Shown here piece by piece: positions 1 to 5,836 of a DNA stretch of 10,855 nucleotides. This stretch comes from an uncultured Eubacteriales bacterium. Its GTDB lineage: Bacteria > Bacillota > Clostridia > Christensenellales > UBA1242. The notes beneath the pieces are model-generated. The model saw nothing but the letters and a program-made list of their open reading frames with translations, had not been told where the DNA came from and made no database searches. How positions within the stretch are numbered: position 1 is the stretch's first letter; every line of letters begins with the position of its first letter. The DNA lies in NCBI GenBank assembly GCA_948512295.1, contig CAOQRA010000031.1, forward strand, positions 2,160 to 13,014. Reading direction: 5' to 3'. Position numbers and translations under genes: made by a program.

Positions 1-2
1 TT

Positions 3-131
3 TCGGTAACCGATTTTAATTTGACTTTTGATGATGAAGAAACCGCTTTGAAAAAGGCAGACAGTTTGTATGGATTACAAAATTACGAAGAAATTTCTGA
101 AAAATTGCGAGGGGAAAATCAGGCAGAGTAA
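3..131 (+). CDS. C-terminal fragment of an unrecognised protein
   Basis: An open frame enters from the left edge and ends at a TAA at 129-131, giving 42 residues. The tail is acidic and helix-prone, with segments such as DDEETALKKADSLYG and NYEEISEKLRGE. No motif is recognisable and the rest of the protein lies outside the window, so no function can be given. The other two forward frames are closed by stops within the first 20 bases, which supports this frame. It is followed by about 40 bases without an obvious terminator and then by the lipoprotein promoter. Confidence 0.6.
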   Translation, partial: SVTDFNLTFDDEETALKKADSLYGLQNYEEISEKLRGENQAE

Positions 132-170
132 AAAAAGGAAAATAAGTTTTAAATTTATTTTAAGAAATGC

Positions 171-197
171 TTGACTTCCCCCCCCATATGGTATAAT
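171..197 (+). promoter_or_regulatory. Promoter of the lipoprotein gene with a C8 tract in the spacer
   Basis: A -35 box TTGACT (171-176) and a perfect -10 box TATAAT (192-197) preceded by TGG (extended -10) are separated by only 15 bases. Eight of these are an unbroken C run (178-185). Transcription would start near 204, at the ribosome binding site, leaving a leader of about 13 bases. Two added C residues would restore the preferred 17-base spacing, so slippage in the tract could change promoter strength. Confidence 0.7.
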
Positions 198-216
198 TGA
201 AATGGAGGACAAAAAT

Positions 217-888
217 ATGAAGAAAATATTAAAGATTATGATTTTGCCACTTTTTCTTGTATGTAGTTTATTTGGACTTGTAGCTTGTGGAGAGAATTCG
301 GAACAGACACCACCAGTTGACTCAATTTCACTTTACGCTACTTTTAAAACTGAATATTTTGTAGGTGAGACTTTGAATGTTGCAGGCGGCATTTTAAACT
401 ATACCCACGATGGAAAAACTGTACAAGTAGTTATTAGCAATGATATGATTTCTGGCTTTGATTCTGAAGTCGTAGGTACGCGTGAAATGGTGCTTACATA
501 TCAAGAAAACACGTTGTCAATATCTTATACAATTAAAGCTATTCCAAATAATCCTATTGATTTTATGGGAGATTATAGATCAAAAGAACTTGTTGCTAAT
601 ACTGGTTCTGATGGTAATTCTTCAAACTATTCTTTTGCGCATTTCCGCGGAGATAAGTTATATGTTTATTGGGCTCAGTCACCAAATCTTGAAGAGGAGA
701 TGTCTCGACCTGGGCAGGCGCACTATAGTTTTACTTCTAATTTCTTAAATGGTGAGTGGATTATAATGTCGGAAGCAAAGTATGGATCTGTTATTACAAT
801 TAAAAATATTACAAATCAAGGTTTTGACTTATACTCTTACGAAACAACAGGTACGTTGTTACATCAACTTGAAATGATTAAAATTTAA
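217..888 (+). CDS. Secreted lipoprotein with a bacterial Ig-like domain
   Basis: The product is 223 residues. Its N-terminus is a lipoprotein signal peptide: MKK, a hydrophobic core, then the lipobox LVAC with Cys24 as the lipidation site, followed by the polar tether GENSEQTPP. It should be anchored on the outer face of the cytoplasmic membrane. Residues about 36-108 resemble bacterial Ig-like domains (FVGETLNVAGGIL, ISGFDSEVVGTREMVLTY, ending in SISYTI). The remaining 115 residues are polar and unrecognised. I chose the ATG at 217 over the in-frame ATG at 202 because GGAGG at 204-208 sits eight bases before it, and because 202 would lie upstream of the predicted transcript start. The gene is monocistronic, with its own promoter and a terminator at 966-992. 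The molecular role is unknown. Confidence 0.8.
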   Translation: MKKILKIMILPLFLVCSLFGLVACGENSEQTPPVDSISLYATFKTEYFVGETLNVAGGILNYTHDGKTVQVVISNDMISGFDSEVVGTREMVLTYQENTLSISYTIKAIPNNPIDFMGDYRSKELVANTGSDGNSSNYSFAHFRGDKLYVYWAQSPNLEEEMSRPGQAHYSFTSNFLNGEWIIMSEAKYGSVITIKNITNQGFDLYSYETTGTLLHQLEMIKI

Positions 889-965
889 TAAAATTGGTGT
901 ATGAATAAAACATGTACAACTCAATATCTTGCACGTTGTATGTGCATATTAGTCACAATATATGG

Positions 966-992
966 AAAATAACGGCGTCGGCCGTTATTTTT
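966..992 (+). terminator. Rho-independent terminator after the lipoprotein gene
   Basis: An 11-bp perfect stem (AAAATAACGGC, 966-976, with its complement 981-991) closes a GTCG loop and runs into a T tract. It lies 78 bases past the lipoprotein stop codon. The A-rich 5' arm means it could also work in reverse for the convergent gene ending at 1153, though that gene is about 160 bases away. Confidence 0.8.
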
Positions 993-1032
993 AATAATTG
1001 ATGAAAAATGAAGAATTAGGGTTGGTTTAAAA

Positions 1033-1142
1033 GATTCTTCGCTTCGCTCAGAATGACACAATTGGGCAGATTTCTCGCTTCCGCTCAGAATGACAAATAT
1101 GGATTGATCGAAATTAGATTTCTCCGTAGCGGCCAAAATGCA
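1033..1142 (-). repeat. Cluster of TGTCATTCTGAGC-type intergenic repeats
   Basis: Two clear copies lie at 1033-1058 and 1069-1095, both ending in GCTCAGAATGACA on the plus strand. A decayed third copy may lie at 1117-1142 (GATTTCTCCGTAGCGG, then AAAATG). On the minus strand the first unit reads TGTCATTCTGAGCG, then AAGCGAAGAATC. The cluster fills the gap between two convergent genes. Related copies occur at the right end of the window. Translated, this family gives the familiar spurious peptide CHSERSEESF, so an ORF here should not be called. Confidence 0.75.
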
Positions 1143-1152
1143 AGAAGTTCGC

Positions 1153-1587
1153 TTAATTTTCTTTTAAGAATGGCATTAGTCGTTCGATATTTTTGCGTTC
1201 AAAGTCTTTTAGGCGTTCGATAAGTTCGTCTATTTCTGTATTTTCGCCGCCATGGTCGTTTTGGTCTTTATAGCAGGTTAGTATACCCATAAAGGTACCA
1301 AGTAGCATAAGCTCAGCAATATGGCGTGTGGATTTATCCATCATTGTAGACATATTGATAGAGCCCCAAAGCCTTGCTTTTTCCATAAAGTTGTTGTCTT
1401 TAATTTCCAACTTTTCACTTTTGGCATAAATTTCACATTCTTTTTGCATAGCAAAGTAAGTGTCTTGTTGCATTGCAAGTTCTTTTTTTAATTCAATATC
1501 TTCCACTTTAGTTATTATATCTTCAATTGATTGAACTGCTGTGCGTATATTTTGATACACCGCGTTTAAATATTGCGTATCTTCCAT
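1153..1587 (-). CDS. Small all-helical conserved protein, ferritin-like fold suspected
   Basis: The product is 144 residues, soluble, highly charged and predicted almost wholly helical, with Met-rich stretches (LWGSINMSTMMDKSTRHIAELMLLGT, residues 73-98). It resembles small Clostridia proteins of unknown function with a four-helix, ferritin-like layout (DUF2383-like); this is recalled resemblance, not a search result. No complete metal-binding EXXH pair is evident, so no enzymatic role is assigned. I chose the ATG at 1587 because GGAGG (1597-1593) lies five bases upstream; the longer in-frame starts at 1635 and 1599 lack such a site or lie within it. The gene is divergent from the cyclase-like gene and shares a promoter region with it. 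Confidence 0.6.
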   Translation of the reverse strand: MEDTQYLNAVYQNIRTAVQSIEDIITKVEDIELKKELAMQQDTYFAMQKECEIYAKSEKLEIKDNNFMEKARLWGSINMSTMMDKSTRHIAELMLLGTFMGILTCYKDQNDHGGENTEIDELIERLKDFERKNIERLMPFLKEN

Positions 1588-1619
1588 TAATTCCTCCATG
1601 CAAATAGATTGGCACAAAT

Positions 1620-1654
1620 TTGATAATATATACATACATTTTTAAACTTTGCAA
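1620..1654. promoter_or_regulatory. Overlapping divergent promoters for the helical protein and cyclase-like genes
   Basis: On the plus strand TTGATA (1620-1625), 17 bases and TAAACT (1643-1648) would start transcription near 1655, about 11 bases before the cyclase-like ATG. On the minus strand TTGCAA (1654-1649), 18 bases and TATATT (1630-1625) would start near 1618, ahead of the GGAGG at 1597. The two predicted footprints cover the same 35 bp, so polymerase could occupy only one at a time. The -10 boxes are imperfect, so this is tentative. Confidence 0.4.
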
Positions 1655-1665
1655 ATGCTAGTGTT

Positions 1666-3078
1666 ATGAAACTTTCAACGAAAATATTTTTAGCCATATT
1701 TTTAATAACTCTAGTTCCTTCAATTTATCTAGGGCAGTTTGTTTTTGCAGGTATTAAAATTTCTGATAACGGCATAGCTATAGCTTTTGATGTCTGGGGA
1801 TATCTTGGTATTGCTGCTATTATTATTAATAATGTTTTTGGAGGTATACTCTTTTTTAGATTTTTAAGAACGCTATCTTTGTCTAAAGTGTTATTCTTTT
1901 CAACCATGCCAGTTTCAATTGCATATGGCGTTTTACTTTTTTTATTATCAGATTTAGCAAGAGTGCAATCTCCGATGGCCTCTACTGTAAGGAAAGTGCT
2001 TAATATTTCCACAACAAACACATATAACACAGTTTTATGGGCGGTGCTTATTTCTATTATTTATATAGCCGTTATATTCTTTTTATATTTATATATTTGC
2101 AGGCCTGTCAATCGTATTGAAAAAATCGTGTCACGACTTAGCGACGGGCGAGTTAAAGAAGATTCTTTTAATATAGGCAAATCAAATCAATTTAAGAATG
2201 TAGAGCATGCGTTAAATAAGATTAATTACAATTATAAAGATAAAGACAATATGCTAAAGCAGACTGACTTAGAAACACAAAAGTTTATACCAAAGCAGTT
2301 TTTAAAGTTTTTAGGAAAATCAAGTATTACTGAGCTGGAACTTGGTAATCAGGTAAAAAAGAATGCCACTACGCTTTTTTGTAATTTAGCAAGCGATAAG
2401 GAAATAAGTCACAGCTATAGTTTAGAAGAAAACTTCAATTATCTTAATTCCTATTTAAATGTTGTTTCTCCTATAATCCGCCGCTACGATGGTTTTGTGG
2501 ATAAATATATGGGAGAGGGAATACTTGCTGTCTTTCCTCGCCCAGAATCTGCAGTAGATTGTGCACATGCAATATTTAAAGCTGTAACTATAAAAAATCG
2601 TTCACATAAAGATTTCCCGCCAGTGCTTGCGCGAATAGGAATCCATACTGGCGAGGTTATATTTGGAATTTTAGGGGAACAAGAGCGTAAAATTCCTACT
2701 ATTGTTTCTGAAATAGACCTTGCGACTAAAATAGAAGATATTAATAAATTTTTGCATACTAATGTTATCATATCAAAGCCAGTTCTTAACGATATGCCGA
2801 CAAAATACAGATTTAGTTATCGTTACTTAGGCTCACTAACGTTAGAGGAGGGAAGCAATTTGCCTCTTTATGAAAGCCTTGAAATATACCCTCGTGACCG
2901 ACGTGAAAAATTAATCCATCTTAAAAATAAATTTGAAAATGCAGTAAGGCGATATAATCAGCAAGAATATGAAGGTGCTGCCATTGAGTTTGAAGAAATT
3001 TTGCGCCTTGTTCCAGAAGATAAACCATCGTATATTTATTATAATAAAGCCAAAGAAAAAGCTAATAAAGAGGATTGA
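1666..3078 (+). CDS. Membrane protein with a degenerate class III adenylate/guanylate cyclase-like domain
   Basis: The product is 470 residues. About four membrane segments lie in residues 5-145, followed by a HAMP-like linker (RPVNRIEKIVSRLSDGR, 146-162) and a class III nucleotide cyclase fold (about 205-405), marked by FIPKQFLKFLGK, GFVDKYMGEGILAVFP and RIGIHTGEV. A TPR-like tail follows (about 415-465). By alignment from memory, the key residues are substituted: the first metal Asp is Asn240 (LFCNL for LFSDI), the second is Glu284 (GEG for GDA/GDG), the catalytic Asn is Asp351 and the catalytic Arg is Lys355 (DLATKIE for NLASRIE). The domain therefore looks unable to make cAMP or cGMP and may be a sensor or scaffold. 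The ATG has no ribosome binding site. The sigma4/alpha-CTD gene follows 43 bases downstream. Confidence 0.8.
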   Translation: MKLSTKIFLAIFLITLVPSIYLGQFVFAGIKISDNGIAIAFDVWGYLGIAAIIINNVFGGILFFRFLRTLSLSKVLFFSTMPVSIAYGVLLFLLSDLARVQSPMASTVRKVLNISTTNTYNTVLWAVLISIIYIAVIFFLYLYICRPVNRIEKIVSRLSDGRVKEDSFNIGKSNQFKNVEHALNKINYNYKDKDNMLKQTDLETQKFIPKQFLKFLGKSSITELELGNQVKKNATTLFCNLASDKEISHSYSLEENFNYLNSYLNVVSPIIRRYDGFVDKYMGEGILAVFPRPESAVDCAHAIFKAVTIKNRSHKDFPPVLARIGIHTGEVIFGILGEQERKIPTIVSEIDLATKIEDINKFLHTNVIISKPVLNDMPTKYRFSYRYLGSLTLEEGSNLPLYESLEIYPRDRREKLIHLKNKFENAVRRYNQQEYEGAAIEFEEILRLVPEDKPSYIYYNKAKEKANKED

Positions 3079-3103
3079 CTTTCACTAGGCATTATGCTAT
3101 CCT
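3075..3103 (+). promoter_or_regulatory. Promoter of the sigma4/alpha-CTD gene
   Basis: TTGACT (3075-3080) overlaps the cyclase stop codon. It is followed by a 17-base spacer and an extended -10, TGC TATCCT (3098-3103). Transcription would start near 3110, exactly at the ribosome binding site TAGGAG (3111-3116), leaving a leader of about 12 bases. The gene could thus be expressed separately from the cyclase-like gene. Confidence 0.6.
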
Positions 3104-3121
3104 ATCAGTATAGGAGAACAT

Positions 3122-4018
3122 ATGATAATAGATGAAAAGAATGGTAATGTGCTTGTAGGTTATTTAAATTTAGCGGATGCACTTGCGGATTATGTAGGAA
3201 TGGGATTTAGCGTAGAATTTATTGATGAAGAGTTTAAAGAAAAAATGGACACGGCTATGTTTTCTTTGACTAGTGAGCAGCGCGACGCAATCGCTTATAA
3301 ATTTGGATTTTCAGATGGGCTTTTGCATACTGATGGTGAAACGGCTAAATTTTTTGAAAGCACTACTGATAAAATTAGGCAACTTCTTGCCAAAGCATTT
3401 CGCATATTAATTCAGCCTCAAAATTCAAAATTATTTTTATATTATTTTAGAAATGAAAAACAAAATCAGGCATGTAATTTTGCTGCCATGAAAGCATTAA
3501 GAAAACAATATTATGCACTAAGGGATCATTTAAGACGCAGAAGAGATATGGACGAAGATTTATTCATTATTGAGTTTGATGAAATGGGATATTTTAGTCC
3601 TCGGACTGTCAACGCTTTATATAGAAACGGCATAAGAACTTTAGGTGTTTTAACTCAAAAAAGCACTGAAGAACTAGAGGCTATTCAAAATCTTAGCAAT
3701 AAATCCATGCAAGAAATAAAGTTTATCCTAGATAAGTTTTTTAATCAGCATAAATTGTCTGACATATCTACTGTAAAGATGATAGGAAACCTTAGTTTTC
3801 AAGAGGTCGAAAAATACAAACTATTAGATGCTCGCGTTTGCCAAATGCTGCAAAACTATGGGTTTAATTCATTTGATGAGCTTGCTGACAGCGACGGCGC
3901 CGAATTATTTTTCATGGAGGGCATATTTAAACAAGATATTGCAGATATTGTGTATTTAATGCAACTTTATTTAAGCGACCGAAATCAAGAGCAAAAAGAA
4001 GCAGAAGTTATCAAGTAA
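3122..4018 (+). CDS. Sigma-70 region 4 / RNAP alpha-CTD chimeric protein
   Basis: The product is 298 residues, soluble. Residues about 48-100 match sigma-70 region 4: a 4.1-like LTSEQRDAIAYKFGFSDG followed by a 4.2-like helix-turn-helix with KIRQLLAKAFRIL (compare the family's RIRQIEAKALRKL). No sigma regions 2 or 3 are present, so it cannot be a complete sigma factor. Residues about 158-203 match the helix-hairpin-helix of the RNA polymerase alpha C-terminal domain: SPRTVNALYRNGIRTLGVL, then NLSNKSMQEIKFIL. Residues about 235-284 look like a second, decayed copy (LDARVCQMLQNYGFNSFDEL). A basic helical linker (RKQYYALRDHLRRRRD) joins the parts. It is likely a DNA- or polymerase-binding regulator; its targets are unknown. 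TAGGAG lies five bases before the ATG, and a terminator follows at 4044-4066. Confidence 0.75.
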   Translation: MIIDEKNGNVLVGYLNLADALADYVGMGFSVEFIDEEFKEKMDTAMFSLTSEQRDAIAYKFGFSDGLLHTDGETAKFFESTTDKIRQLLAKAFRILIQPQNSKLFLYYFRNEKQNQACNFAAMKALRKQYYALRDHLRRRRDMDEDLFIIEFDEMGYFSPRTVNALYRNGIRTLGVLTQKSTEELEAIQNLSNKSMQEIKFILDKFFNQHKLSDISTVKMIGNLSFQEVEKYKLLDARVCQMLQNYGFNSFDELADSDGAELFFMEGIFKQDIADIVYLMQLYLSDRNQEQKEAEVIK

Positions 4019-4043
4019 GTTTTAACGGACGAATAAAACAATT

Positions 4044-4066
4044 AAAAGAGCGCAAGCTCTTTTTTA
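4044..4066 (+). terminator. Rho-independent terminator after the sigma4/alpha-CTD gene
   Basis: An 8-bp stem AAAAGAGC/GCTCTTTT closes a GCAA tetraloop (GNRA type, 4052-4055) and ends in a T run. It separates this gene from the promoter of the next operon, whose -35 box starts at 4068. Confidence 0.85.
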
Positions 4067-4067
4067 T

Positions 4068-4096
4068 TTGACAATAGTAATAATAGGTGTTAAAAT
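4068..4096 (+). promoter_or_regulatory. Near-consensus promoter placing the start at the ATG of the TM2 gene
   Basis: A perfect TTGACA (4068-4073), a 17-base spacer and the extended -10 TGT TAAAAT (4091-4096) are followed by only seven bases (TAAATCC) before the ATG at 4104. The predicted transcription start coincides with the A of the ATG, which implies a leaderless mRNA. There is no ribosome binding site. The longer frame opening with TTG at 4068 is the -35 box itself and cannot be the translation start. Confidence 0.75.
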
Positions 4097-4103
4097 TAAA
4101 TCC

Positions 4104-4592
4104 ATGCAAAGAAAAAACAAACCTAAACTTAGTAAATGCCCTAGGTGTGGCTTATTGTCGCCCTCGCAGACGCCTGAGTGTCCAGATTGTGGGCTTATTT
4201 TTGAGCGACTTAGCATGGCGACTAATAAGGATGCAAAAAAGAAAAAACTGCGTGGTGACCGCGAATTTATCATCAATACTAAAAAACTTCCTAATGATGT
4301 TTCATATATAAAACTATTACTTATGGCAATTTTTTTTGGTATATTTGGTGGACATTGCTATTATGTAGGCAGATATTTGCGAGGCATAGTTTTTACTTTA
4401 AATATTGTATTTGCAATTTTCCTTGTAATCTTTAATGGATATTTCTTATCCCTTTGGTATGGACTGTTTATGGAGTTTGCTGCACCGATTGTGGGAATTA
4501 TAACATTTATGTGGCTATGGGATATTATGATGATTGCACTCAAGAAGTTCAAAGTTCCAGTAGCTATTGACTTAAAAGAGGTGGCAGAGTGA
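4104..4592 (+). CDS. Zinc-ribbon and TM2-domain membrane protein
   Basis: The product is 162 residues. The N-terminus carries a zinc ribbon with two CPxC knuckles (Cys12, 15, 26 and 29: KCPRCG, then ECPDCG), followed by a lysine-rich linker. From about residue 68 comes a TM2-type domain: a membrane helix, the family turn FGGHCYYVGRYLRG, and a second helix. A further hydrophobic segment (about 122-145) precedes a short cytosolic tail. TM2 proteins are small membrane proteins, mostly of unknown role; the Cys4 knuckle suggests zinc binding. The start is the ATG at 4104, set by the promoter. The stop overlaps the GTG start of mnmA by four bases, so the two are translationally coupled. The reason for the pairing with tRNA thiolation is unknown. 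Confidence 0.75.
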   Translation: MQRKNKPKLSKCPRCGLLSPSQTPECPDCGLIFERLSMATNKDAKKKKLRGDREFIINTKKLPNDVSYIKLLLMAIFFGIFGGHCYYVGRYLRGIVFTLNIVFAIFLVIFNGYFLSLWYGLFMEFAAPIVGIITFMWLWDIMMIALKKFKVPVAIDLKEVAE

Positions 4593-5668
4593 GAGTTGTA
4601 GTTGGAATTAGCGGCGGGGTGGACAGCTCTGTTGCAGCATATCTATTAAAAAAACAAGGGCATGAAGTTATCGGGCTTTTCATGGTTAACTGGCAGGAGC
4701 GTGACGGCACTTGCACCGCAGAAGAGGATTTTGAAGATGTTAAAAGGGTATGTAATAAAATCGGAATACCGTATTTCAGCGTAAACTATTCTAAGGAGTA
4801 TTACGAGCGTGTGTTCACATATTTTCTGGAGGAGTATAAAGCAGGGCGTACGCCAAACCCTGATGTATTATGCAATCGTGAAGTTAAGTTTGGTCCTTTC
4901 CTTGAAAAAGCAAGGGGGCTTGGCGCGGACATGATAGCTACAGGTCATTATGCAAAGAAGCTTGTGCGTGATGGCAAGTTTTATCTTTCAAAAGCCAAGG
5001 ACTTAAATAAGGATCAGTCTTACTTTTTAAATCAACTTAATCAGTATCAACTTGGCAGTGTGATATTTCCATTAGAAGATATTGAAAAGCCCGAGGTGCG
5101 CCAAATTGCTGCCGAACTGGGGCTTTCCACCGCCGAGAAAAAGGACTCGACAGGTATTTGCTTTATCGGCGAGCGCAATTTTAAAAACTTTTTAAAGGAC
5201 TTTTTGCCTGCGCAACCGGGGGAGATTCGAGAAATTAACACGGAGAAACATATAGGTACGCATGACGGACTAATGTACTACACAATAGGTCAGCGCCGAG
5301 GACTTAACATAGGCGGCAGGGCAGACGGCAATGGACAGCGCTGGTTTGTTATAAGCAAAGACCTTGAAAAAAATGTGCTTTATGTCAGCCAAGGCGAGGG
5401 CGAGGAACTTTTCAGTGATGGACTTTATGCCAGCAAAATGAACTGGATACCCGAAATGCCTGCAGAAAGAGAATTTGACTGCTTTGCCAAATTTCGCTAT
5501 CGTCAGCCCGACCAAAAGGTGCACGTTACGCTTTTAAATGACACTGACATCAAAGTGGATTTTGCGGAGCGTCAACGCGCCATCACTCCTGGGCAGTTTG
5601 TGGTGCTGTATGATGAGAGCGGCATAGTCCTAGGCGGCGGCACGATTGATAGGGAGATAAGAAAGTAG
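4589..5668 (+). CDS. mnmA: tRNA 2-thiouridylase MnmA
   Basis: The product is 359 residues, the normal length for the family. MnmA adenylates U34 of tRNA-Lys, Glu and Gln with ATP and transfers sulfur from a relay that starts with a cysteine desulfurase, giving 2-thiouridine. It shows the N-terminal PP-loop SGGVDSS (residues 8-14), the catalytic Cys95 in NPDVLCNREVKF, the partner Cys191 in STGICFIGER, and the tRNA-binding segment TIGQRRGLNIGG. The start is a GTG at 4589 behind GAGGTG, overlapping the TM2 gene by four bases (GTGA). By eye its base composition is less AT-rich than the genes upstream, as might be expected for a well-expressed housekeeping gene. No desulfurase gene lies alongside. 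A palindromic terminator follows at 5799-5836. Confidence 0.95.
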   Translation: MRVVVGISGGVDSSVAAYLLKKQGHEVIGLFMVNWQERDGTCTAEEDFEDVKRVCNKIGIPYFSVNYSKEYYERVFTYFLEEYKAGRTPNPDVLCNREVKFGPFLEKARGLGADMIATGHYAKKLVRDGKFYLSKAKDLNKDQSYFLNQLNQYQLGSVIFPLEDIEKPEVRQIAAELGLSTAEKKDSTGICFIGERNFKNFLKDFLPAQPGEIREINTEKHIGTHDGLMYYTIGQRRGLNIGGRADGNGQRWFVISKDLEKNVLYVSQGEGEELFSDGLYASKMNWIPEMPAEREFDCFAKFRYRQPDQKVHVTLLNDTDIKVDFAERQRAITPGQFVVLYDESGIVLGGGTIDREIRK

Positions 5669-5798
5669 GGAGAATTTTGCTTAGATTTTATGCGGCAAAT
5701 ATGACTTGGCGGATATATTTTTCTTGTATCATTTGCCAGCTTTTAAAAAATAGGGTATTGACGAGGAGTATTGGTATATAAATTTAAAATCACAAAAA

Positions 5799-5836
5799 AA
5801 TAAAAAACAAACCATTTAAATGGTTTGTTTTTTATT
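5799..5836. terminator. Bidirectional terminator between mnmA and glmS
   Basis: A 38-base perfect palindrome, centred on CCATTTAAATGG and flanked by an A6 and a T6 run, can form a hairpin with a U tract on either strand. It serves both convergent genes. It overlaps the glmS stop codon (5834-5832). The 130 bases between mnmA and the palindrome hold no supported gene. Confidence 0.85.

Noticed and set aside
921..1136. Minus-strand ORF of 71 codons containing CHSERSEESF
   Set aside because: It is a translation of the intergenic repeat family and the terminator at 966-992; no ribosome binding site or independent coding signal.
5701..5781. Short plus-strand frame of 26 codons after mnmA
   Set aside because: No ribosome binding site, no clear helix or motif, and too short to separate from chance.
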